64,000 nt of DNA. It comes from Megaleporinus macrocephalus (Eukaryota > Chordata > Actinopteri > Characiformes > Anostomidae). Below, piece after piece: positions 26,601 through 38,600 of the stretch. The notes under the pieces were generated by a model. That model was not told the origin of the DNA, did no database searches, and saw only the letters and a list, made by a program, of their open reading frames with translations. The stretch's first letter is position 1. Each line of letters starts with the position of its first letter. Location: contig CM038706.1 of NCBI GenBank assembly GCA_021613375.1, positions 25,923,366 to 25,987,365 of the forward strand, given 5' to 3'. The position numbers were made by a program, and so were the translations under genes.

Positions 26601-29600
26601 CAGCTGCTCACTCATTTCTGGGAAAGATGGGGGAAAGAGAGTGTGAGCAGTTTGAGAAGTAAAAAAGCAATGTTCTGTGTACTTTTATAGGGTCTATATC
26701 ACAGAAAACTGAATTATCTTCATGTATTTCACAACATACTGTTCACCCAATTCTATGGTATTGTTAAGAGTAAAACTAGCACCAGCAGTGTTGCGTTGCT
26801 TTTGTTATGTGCTCACATTGAGCTGTAATATCTGCTTATCTGTGGATTGTGTTTTAGTATAATAGGGTTGAAAGATTGTGTAAATGTCAAGGAGAGATTT
26901 CGGGCCATAATCCACAGAAATGTCTCTTTCCTAAGTGGAGAAGGAAAAACCCATGAATCATGTCAGGCGTCACAGCATCCCACACATACAGTAACAGTGG
27001 CTGTGAATTCCCTCACTTCCACAGGCTGAATGAAGTACGTAGGATTTTCAGTCTTGCATAGCGCTCATGATGGTGCACGAAGTATTGCACGAAGCACGAA
27101 TATTTGAAGTTCTTTTTCATGCCACCCGATTGGCATTGTGTACGTGTTCTGAAGTTTGCAAAGCAAGAATAGACAATACGTAGTGGTGGCTAACATGGCA
27201 AAACTGTTTATCACAATACTTCAGGAAATTTTCTTGGTACACAATATGTCACAATATTTATTTTTTTAGTCATCGGATCTTTGGGAACACAAATATCAAA
27301 AACTGTGAACACAACCATTTTATTCAATGTTTGTACATACAGTGTTATTCTTAATCTAGTTAAGCAGGACTGATTTTGCACTCTTTACAATGAAACTATA
27401 GACTATATGCACAGTGTTTTCAGAAAAGAATATCATCGCTGTCCAATGAAAAACAAGTTTCTTCAAAATTGCAACTTTTTTCAGGAGAGACCAAAAACTT
27501 TACTTTCAATGGGAGTCAATGGAACCAGCTTTTTTTCCAAGCTGTTTTGGAACACTTCTATTGGTCATCATGAAATCATGAAATTTTCACACCATGTAAA
27601 TGACCATTGGCATGTTCAAATGATGTAGAAAACTCAAAATCGTCAAAAATGGAGACACAGGTTTTTCAGTTTTTTTCAATTGCACTCATTCATCATTTAA
27701 ACACAGCAGCTGACATTGTGTGAACATAAAATAAATTAAAAAACAAAATAAATTAAACCTATTTTGGAGTTTTGTGGTATTGCACTGCAACATATTTACA
27801 ATTATAAAGATCCTAGTGAAAATTATAATGAAAAATGTTTGTATGATGCTGAACAGCAAAGCATGAATGAAAAATCTGACGTGGCTTAAAATCACTAATC
27901 AAACCTCTCTGAGAACTATGTGGGTGTGGCTAGTGAGCAGTTTAATTGATAGCTCCCTGCCCAACAGTCCTGCAACACTTTCTGTAAATGTGCACAATTT
28001 CTATAGGTAATAAATAAAACCTACAATATAAAATGGGTCATAATTTAACCCTGGCTGTATTTTGTGTTTTATTTTTCCCAAAATGTTAGACAAATAAACA
28101 GTAATTGTGCATTAAAACATGTAGACGCGTATATTCCATTTAAACTAAGGCGTGTAAACCTTTAGATACGACTGTATCGTTATGCTGCCTGACCCAGTTA
28201 AAGGATCTGATGCTAAACTACAGATAGCAGTACATTATGTACAAGAAGCCCATTTAATCACAGTTAACAAGAGAAGGCACTGGAGGTTAATAATATTAAC
28301 TCTGCTACTCATCACATATCTGCAGGCTTGTACCCAACAGCACCAGCCCAGTCCATACGCCAACGCTGCTGCGTCCTCACAAAAGCATTTCTGTGCGAGG
28401 TGTTATTAATTTGTAAACACACACCGGCCCTGACGGCCCCAGCACGCGCGCGCATGCACTCTCTTTTAACGAGTGTGCCCTGGCAGCGCATCAAAACGGT
28501 CAAGGAGATGGTGGTGTTTGTGCAGGCACGTAATAGGACAGGGCAATGGCAGCCAAGCGTCCACGGCTCAGGGTCACTGAACGAGCGACTGTGCGCTAGA
28601 ACAAGAGAGGCTCAGTCGACGAGCACGATCCTCATCGTGCGACGCATACGGGTGGTGTTTCGAGTTTGTATTGAGCGTAACTACTGGTGCCTTATTTCCA
28701 TCAGAATTTGGATAGAGCGCTCCTTTGAAAACATCTGAGTCAGTTCTCCCTGAAACGAGGATCAAGCCTATCTTTGAGGCTCGCTGTGTTTTTAATAGAG
28801 CAATTAAAAAAGCATTAAAACTTCTTGCCGAAGTACACGAGCGCATCCAAGCTTTCCAACATGACCACATGCTTTATTTTCAGCAAGACTTTGAAATGGC
28901 TCTGAAGCCTTCCAACAGGACAACTGCACCACTTTTCTAAATCTTTGCATGATTAAATGTTTGAGACATAAACTGAGACATTTACAGTAGTTTGGTTTAA
29001 AATGGTTGATTGTAAATTCAAAACCATCCTATTGATTTATCCTATGCGATTTTCAACCTCTCCATTCATACATTTTAAATTATGTTTCAGCCCAAAAGCC
29101 GATCTCAATATTATTATTGTTAATGTTAAACAACAGCTCAGAGATCAGTCAGCGTATTTGTAACTGATTTTGTTTAATAGCCTTATATAAAATTGCTTTC
29201 GGAGACATTCAGACATTCAAATGCTTCAGACGTCTGGTTCCTTTCACCACCACTGTGAACTCCTTTAGTTTCTCTGGAGCGAAGTATTTTACATTAAACA
29301 TGAAAATATCTGTATAACAGTAAACTTGCGTGTTGCATTAAGCATCCAACAAAGCCTGAAAGAAAAACATAAAATATAAATCTGAAAAAACATGGCTTAA
29401 AAACGGCTGAACTGCACAATTTCTACCGGTAATTAATAAAACACACAATTCAGAATGGGCCATAATTTATGTGTTTGGCTGTATTTTACTTTTTTATTTC
29501 TCCCAATATGTTAAACTCAACAAATAACTAGTAATTGTACATTAAAGCTGTGTAGATGTGTGTTCTCCATTTGGCATGGGATATGCAAAGTTTTGCATAC

Positions 29601-32600
29601 AGCCTTATATTGCCTGCCCCTAGTTAAAGATTTCTAGAGCTAAGCACTAAAAATCAAACCACTCTGAATAGCTTTGTACACATATCAGTTATATATTTCA
29701 TATACATTCCTTAACAATAGGACCAAAGGTAGAAGAGCTTAACCACATAATCAGATAAAAGCCTTGTTACTTCAACTTATACACTGGCTTTACACAGCCA
29801 GCATCCATCAACAGAAGTGTTATTATGCTTTCTCGTTACATCTCGTCTAAAGCAAAATGATAATTCTATGAAATTGAGAGATGCAAATGCAGTTTAGGGG
29901 CTGAACCAACAATGCAAAATAATAAAAAAAGAACTAAAAGTAAAATGGAACTAAATAAAAAATTGACCACTTTTCCTCCCAAAAACAGACTCATCCAAGT
30001 GAATAAGCATGCTTTCACATATGGTTTAAGCTTAAAAACATGAAAGAAATTGGATTTTCAAAAGGGATCTGAGACAGAAGCTGGTTTTAACAGTTTTTAA
30101 AACTGTATTTGTTCACCACTTTTCTATTACTTATATAATCCCATTTGTGTCAACTATTACTCTAAAATGTTGAAACTGGTCCAAACCTTTGACTGGTGAT
30201 CTCTATGAGAGTTTAAGTAAACGTTTCAGCGTTATTATTAAGAATAACTCATTTTACTTCAATACATGGAACAGGGTTAACGCAGCACACCTCTATACAC
30301 ACAAAGCTTAATAAACCTGAGAATAAATATCTTCAGTCTGGCGACAGTATCTCAATGATAGCATCTAAACCTAATAGGCACAGCCTTCCACTATTTCTGA
30401 ATTTGAAGCCGGATATTCGACCATTAAGAACAATGAGGATCTTTGAGTGTGCAGGCATGCGCGTGTGAAAGCGAGAGCGTGCAGGCGAGAGTGAGATGGT
30501 AAGACAGATATCGGCGTTCTCTTCAGCTTGTCCCTGCAGCCACAGAGCCTACCCAAACAATCAGAGCGCAAAGCACAGCAGGTTAGGAGGCTAAGCAGCC
30601 CGGCGCAGTAACCAGGGAATTGAAGCCTGTCTTCAGGAGAGCTCTGTTCATTTCCTCCTGCGGCTCTGGAGCTGCTGTCTTTAGCACACCGCACCCGGAT
30701 GAGCGCAGAGTAAGCACTTTGACTCGAAGCAATACCATCAGGTTTAATCATTAGAAGACACCGCTGCCAGATACGGCAAGTCTTTGTTTATCATTTAAGG
30801 AAACCATCCGCTTCACCAACAAGCAACAACAGCTAATCAGCTTTTTCAGGTTGATAAATTATAAACATATAAACATTATTTTAAAAACAGCTGCTATTTT
30901 GTGTGGGCGAAAGGCTCCCTAACGGTTCCTGGCTCAGACTCATGGCTCTAGAAAAGCCTGCACCTAAAAAATGAAGCAGTCATTTGACTATTCCACTTAA
31001 AATACGTCAGCATTAAAGAAGATTCCTCTGTAAAAAGATGTTTCGGTAAAAGTAGGGTGTTAAGATATGAAGTCAAACAGAGTGCTTCGATTTGAAATGC
31101 TTCACAGTGGTGGTGAAGGGAACCAGACATCCTTAGAGGTTAATGCCACTAAAAGCTCACTGAAAAAGCCACTTTATGTCTTATACACTGTTTTACAGAA
31201 ATCCTGAGATGAGGTTTTGCTCTAAAACATGCTCTTCTTTAGTCCACTGAAGGTGAGACACATTAGTAAGTTTATCTACATCCTCACCGTATTACTTCAT
31301 TTACATTATTCACAATGGAATTATGTAAAAACTGTAAAAATCTGTTTAATTGATATTTACTGTATACAATATACTGATTCTAGAGGTGGACGATATGGCA
31401 AAAATAGGATATTGCGATACAACAAGCAATTTTCATGATACACAATATAATTTTTTCTGACATATGATCAGTTAAAACTGACCCAGTAGTGCTACTGATT
31501 GATTTTGTTTCAATATTTATACATAATGTATTGCGTTTAAACCCAGTTAAACAGAATTAATTTTGCTCTTTCTATAATGAAGCAGGCAGTTAGTCAGTAT
31601 TGTACAAGTATTATCTACTTATATCATATGTCCAGAAAATCATATAGTATTGTATTGTAACCTAATTGTTGCACAATATTAGTATATATGACTGGTAACT
31701 TTTCCTGCCCTTAGAGACAAAATAGGGATGCACTAGAAACATTTTTGTTCAAAATATGAAATATGCAATCGGCCATTTATTCTATTAATAATTAATAATA
31801 ATTGTATTCTTCCTCACATTTGTGTTAGAATATGTCAGTTATTCATTTGATTCTAAATCTTTATGTAAATGTTATTTATATAATTTAAATATACATTTGA
31901 TGTTAAATTGATTTAACTGGTGAATTAAAGAGCAAACACTGTTGTTAATATTGCAGGCTTGGATTATACAAGGTACTGAAAGTATGGTGCTAGGGTGCGT
32001 CATGTTTTTATTTACCCCACATAGCCTGAGCTGCAGGGGAAAAAACACACAAAGAAAAAAAAATTAATTGGCCATTAAAAAAAATCTGTTGCCCCTCTAA
32101 CTCCATCTCTTCACCTTCATACAAAGACAGCTCCTTGAAGAACCATTCACTGAAGCGCTTCTTTTTCCTTTCTCTTTCTTGCACCTCTATTTTTAAGAAT
32201 GTAGGGGGAAGGCACTGGGGAGAGTGGGGTTAGACGGGGGGCGAGTGTGCCTCAGGCAGAGCTCCCTGACTCCCCTGCCCTCTGCCATGTTAGCGCCAGT
32301 GTGAACAAGATGGATTGGAGCAGATCAGAGGGGCAGATAACGGCGGGGGCTGCCGGGGAGCGCTCCGAGAAACCTGCTCTGTTTGTGCTTCGGAGTTTCT
32401 ACGTTAGAGCGCAGAAGATAAATGAACATCAGCCCGGGCTGTTAGCTGAGAGGCGTTTCTAGTGCACTACTCGGGGGCCTGATTAGGGGGTCTTGTGCTG
32501 GGATTATATTTACGTTAGCAGGTCGTTTTGTTAGCCCCTCGGATCCTCACGCGCAGACGCACCAAGTGACAGACGGGTAATCAGTAACCTGCTAGTGTTA

Positions 32601-35600
32601 ATGTGAAAGCTACATGTCCTGAACACAGAAGGCCCCCGGGGTCTTTTTGGGGACGGGATGGAGAAGGGAGAGGGGCCAAGCGCTCACTGTAATTAAACAC
32701 GGGTTAACACTTTAACCCCCAACTTCCTCAGGAAGGAAGTGGACAAAAGGAGAAAAGCCACAGATTTTTTTTTTCCTGAATTGTCCTGGAAACCTAGAAA
32801 GCTTCTGATTTGTCAAGAGGCAGCTAACGTAGTTTATTACTAAAAATACTGTTAACAGTTTCAAACACAATGAAAAATGTTAAGTGGGACCAACATCTCT
32901 CCAACCACTACTCCAAATTAACCGCTTAACTTCTGGCTAGTATTAAAGGAAAGATTTAGTACTCAGTAACTAGTGCAAATTATTCAGTGACTGTTCTGCA
33001 AGTTACCAATTTGTGGGAGTGAGTAAAGTCTGGACCGTTTAGGGGTTAACCCTGTCTTATCATTAATAGCTTACTGTAGTCTGCTCCCAGAATTACTGGG
33101 CAGTATTCACTGGGCGTTCACATAGTATATTATATATTACTTATGATCTTCTAACTACAAATCATGTCCAAAAGAAAAACGTTCAATGGTTTAACTAATT
33201 CAATTATCGTTTTCTTTCTGTTCATCTCTCATTAGTCATTTTTGCTGCATGATTGAAATAGATTTTATTATTCCAGTACCAAAACATTTCATTCATATTT
33301 GTAACTTATATAGTATAAATACTAATATTAATATAATACAGACGATTGACATTAATGTGCTTATACAATATTGGTGCAAGAAATATCATAATAATAAGCT
33401 GCATTGATTTTGTCACACATCTCTAGAATGCACATGTACCCTTATCAGATATTCAATGGGACCCAAAAGTCCAAATTGGTAATTTGGGATTTTATACAAA
33501 ACAAACAACAGAAACAAAGAAATAATATGAAAAGTTAAATGAAGAAGAAATATTCAAATTTTGCCAGAAGTCAATGTGCATATTTGTGGCGCCGACCATG
33601 TAAAAGCCTTTATATTATACGTTCATATCACGTTCACGTCACTGTCCTTGATCTACTCATCAGAGCTCAACTTCTGCCAACTCAAATAAAAAAAAAAATC
33701 TGAAATTTTCATAAATATTTCAAAGATTCTCTCAAATTGTTACACTGGCAATATCATTTATGATGAAATTCAAAGAAAGAATTCCACATTTTTACTAGTG
33801 ACCTCAAACTTCAGGACCCCATGGCAGTAAAAACCCCACTGGCATGTGAAATTGCAGCTTTGTTGCTGAGCCCCTGTGTTTTCTATCACTGTATAAAAGA
33901 AGCTTGATGCTGCCTTTATTGCTGAATGCTGTTGCAAAAGGAAATATGTGAGCACGCAAACACATTCAGAGCAGAACAAGAGCTTCTTACTGATTTGTTT
34001 TGTTAGAATACTAATAAAGTCTAACTGAAAAGTGAAGTAGATTCCTAACTGAATATTTTCTTGCTCAAAATGATGCGCGCACAATGTTAGCTCACGTATG
34101 AAAATAAACATAAGAGCAGACAAAAAGGCAGGCATGGCTGCATCTGGCTCTGGCGTTCTAGGGGTAATCATCAGCAGCTGCTTCCAATAAATAAGTCTGA
34201 ACAAAAAAATGTTGAAATTGCTCAATAAACAATGTTTTTAATCCTGAAATTTGGACTGAATTCCAGGACAAACCAGAAAAGAAGCTTCTGTCTGGGGCTT
34301 TTCACGCATACCTCTTCCTCCAGCAGGTGTACCTTTCCATCAGGGCTGCTGCCCCCTCCTCAAAAGACGCATTATTTCTGGACATGTGGGTGTGAGGCTA
34401 ACCAGAAGCGTCGGTGCAGCATGTCCTCCCTGTGTCAGACGCGGAGAGAAAGCCCGGCAGCGTGGAACTCGGCTAACGTGCACTCCTGATGAACCCCGGT
34501 CTGGCTTTAATCAAGCCAACATATCACATCTTCTCACCTCTGACCCCGCCGGACTTATAAAACAAGTGCCACGCATTTTTGTCTAACGAGGCGTTCGCCA
34601 AAGCAAACGAAGAATAACACTTAGGTTAGGGCCTGATTGGTTAGGTTAAGCTTTAGCTCAGGAAGTACAGCAGCAAGCTCTGCGTCTGTAATCCAGTTTG
34701 AGTTTCCAAATATCACAATATATATGGACATATGGAGCAGTTAGAGCTCTCCTGCTCGAATGAGAGGTTTTGGTTTATTCGCTGAAGTTAATACATTGGA
34801 ATAAAAGTGTGACCTGAGTTTGAGCAGACTGCTGAACTTTTTAAGTGTGCTCGCTGCAGAAGATGCGCTCACTTCTTTCCACAGAACCAATCGTCACAAG
34901 GGCGCTCAAACTTTTGCATATGCCTGCGTGTGTAATCCCTTGATTTTTCCACAGGTTTTATAAAGAGAGCGTTAGCTGAATCATATCTCTGGCTTCCTGC
35001 TCGGAAGGACTCGGCTGGAGCGCCTTCGGAATGAGACGTGGCGTTGGAATCAGCCCAGGCACTTACTGAAGTGAAATCTAATAAACAAAGAATTTGAATC
35101 TTTAAATGAAGCCCTGTACGCAGGTCAGCAATGATTCATATTCCTGACTTTCATCGGTGAGCATGTGATGGAGAAATGCATTATCATTTTCCAGACGCAA
35201 AACAAAATCTCAACATCTCGCACGGTGGAAAAAAGTCAGCTCTATATGACGAGTCCAGAGAAAAGTGCCTGATTTATCTACCAAGTGAGGTCTAATCTTA
35301 GTTACAGTCTTTTAACACACATTACAGACTTAAACAGTAAGCATAAACTATCAGGTGAAGAGTGTCAGCGGAGAGTCAAAGTGTGCTAAATCCAATTTGA
35401 ATATCCAGCTCTAGGAAAAAGGAGCCCATGGGAGTTTGGCTGACAGTCGGAGAAATTTCCCCTTCTGGCTGAACATGCTGTGTCCCTGAAATCATTTCAG
35501 ATTAAAATCAAACCTTTAGGTTCCAAAGCACTTTAAAAACTAGACTCTGTAGAATATTATCCCTCGTACACAGAAAATCTGGGGTTGCTTTTTTTTTCAT

Positions 35601-38600
35601 CTCAACCTGGACCACCAGAAAGTTTTAGAATTTTGAGACACTGAGGAAAACCTCAATAAGCAAAATTAAAAAGTAATATTCCAGATCGTTCAGTAAGTCA
35701 CTATTAAGGCTTTTACACACATAAGCCAGATTTATTTGACTCTCGTTCCTTTCCTCTGATGCTTATGTTCAGACTGTCAGGAGGATTTCCTTACTGTCCA
35801 AAACAAAAACTCTTTTAGTGATTTTTAGTTTTCTGTATATTTTGAGCTCAACAGCTGCTTTACATTCTGTGAAATTTGCACAATGACTGGACCAATAGAA
35901 ATGCTTCAAATAAAAACTAAATCTAAATAACTTCCACTGAAAGTAAAGTACTTTTTATCTCTCATGTAAAGTTAAACTTTTGGAGATGCTTTTTTTCTTT
36001 AGAAAGTGACAAATTGATCTTCTTAATTGATGTACTGTGTTTTTATGACTGCTCCTTTTAAGAATTACAATCTGTCCTAAAATAGAACAAAAAGAAATAC
36101 TTTCTACATAGCAGTAGATTTAGAAGCACACGATAAATATGTTCAAACAAATATGTTCAGTGCTGAAACTCAACATCAGCATTTCAATGATACATTCATA
36201 GAAAACGCAGTTCAATCAAAAACAAATAATGAAAATCAAATATTCATTATGGTCACATTAAATATGGCCCACTTTGATATATATCTCACATTTGACCTCC
36301 AAAACCCAGCAGAGTTCCAACTGAACTAAGTAATTTGTCAGGTTTTATTGAGAATCACTTTTCTACAAGATAATGCTTTTAACAATGAAACCACATTTAA
36401 AGAGAGCAGCTATCTGCTATTTTAATCACAGCACTATTAGTAACTTAAGAGGGTAAACTGAACTCTAAGAATAATGTGCTTATAAACTCTCTTACCAATC
36501 AGACTTGTGTGCTCTGTATGTGTCAACACAACCACAACTAACTACTGGACCACTCTACTTAGTGTTCGAGCCTCCAGCCAGAAGAAAAGGTGGATTTTCT
36601 CTCCTTTTAACAAAAACCTGGACTTTAATTTACAGATAACAATTTAAATCACAGGCGTTAGTCAGAAAAATCACAATTACACATTTTTCTCCAAATAGTT
36701 AAGCCCTAATTCTCCTAACGCTCAACACCACACTAGTGCCTAACATACAATCACTGAGGGCGGCTTGCCAGCACTGAAGCATGTGTTTTTTATACAGCCC
36801 CATTTTTGGTAATTTTTTAGGCATTGATCAGCTGCTACTGTTCTGCAGCTGTTCTGCGGCTGATTTTATCGGCGAGGCAGTCAGGACAGTTTCAAACAAA
36901 ACAATCTCATCACGTATCACGCTACGTACAGCTTGTGCCTGTGTGTGTGTGTTTAATAGAGAGTGTTCTCCACGCTCCCCAACACTGTGGTTACAGCTCC
37001 TTTTGTGAAGGGGGGGATTTAATAGGGGCCCGTGTTGAGCTTGCCGTAGCAGCAGTCAACGGCATGGTTTAGATAATATCTACGCGCAAAGAGCTCACGC
37101 CAAAACTACACTAGCGCCAAGCGATCCGACTCAGACGGGAGTTTAATGAAACTGAAAAGTTTGTTTAGTAAGCAGTCATTCTCAAAGTTCCTTTATTCCC
37201 ACAGCAATAGAAAAATACTTCCTTTTTCCAGTAATGTACACGCTGTGGGGTTGTGTAGTAGGATCATATTAGGGCACAAAACTGTAATCATGATACTTTA
37301 AGGCATTTATATTCAGCTTACACAATCCGTATCACAATTTTCAGTTCTTGTTGTTACGTGCAAAATAGAGTCTGTAGTGCTCCATATATAAATACTACAA
37401 TAACAATAATCATAAACCTGCAACTACAATGCTTTACATTCAGCGCTCAACAAACTGTACTGCATTAAGTCCAATTAAACAGGTCTATTTATGTTCACCT
37501 TGTAATAAAACTCACAGATGCTCAATATTGTTTGAGTGCTGGTGATATCCAAGGTATGCTCAGAAAAGCGTACTGTCAGTTTATCACAATAACAATAAAA
37601 AACTAACATACTGCCCACCCCTAGTTTGGAGTGTTACGGTCTAGAATGTTTCTGAATATCTGTAGCACAAAAAGTATTCCAATTCCAGGGCTTAGCAACA
37701 CATAACCATTTAATCTTTACTGCAATTCTGACCTTTAAAAAATCTCAAAAAAGGGATGATATGAAAATGAGATCTCGTAGGCTGTGAGAATACAGACCTA
37801 ATTAAGTCTTCTTCCAGTTTTAATAAACCTACAAAATATCGAATCCCAATTTTTCAACACTGCCATTATTTAAACTGCAATTGTATGAATTGAGCTGCGG
37901 CTCATTTTCTTAGGCCAAGAAGACCAGCGTATGTGGTTGTGATGTCACAGCACATGGATGCTTAATCAAATATATCTAAAAATCAGTTCACAAGTTCTAT
38001 GTTATTAGGTTAAAATTCCCTACTTAACACCAAACGTAACAATATTGCGGACAAAAGACTATAATAAAAATTGCAGCTCTTTCCAATTGCTTTTAATATT
38101 AAATAATTCATCATTTCACCCCTAGTACTCATCACATCCAGCAGAGTAAATCAAAATAATACAATACCTCGCACAGAGGGTTCACTAATATACACAGCAA
38201 TGCAACTAATTCTCGTATCTAGTTCATATTGTGCAGCACCAACTCTTAGCGTCTGTGATTTAGGCCTGCAGCTGCGCCTGGTCAGCAGACACTGATCACC
38301 TTCGGACAGCTTTACAGCTTAAAGGGAGGAAATTCATCACCAGCACCTGAAAGCACCTCAAAACACCACCTATATTCCAAGAAGCCAGCCGACACCAACA
38401 AAATCAGCTCCGAACTGTAGATCCTGTTATTTCTATTATCCAGTAAAGGAAAGTACTTGTATTTAAGCAACAACTTTTGATGTATCCAGATTTTAAGTAT
38501 TTACAGCTCATGTATTGATGGTCTACACAATCCAGAGACACCAAGCAAGCCTCTCCCCGCTGGCTATAAGAGCTGATTCTTATGAGTTTTTCTGATGATC

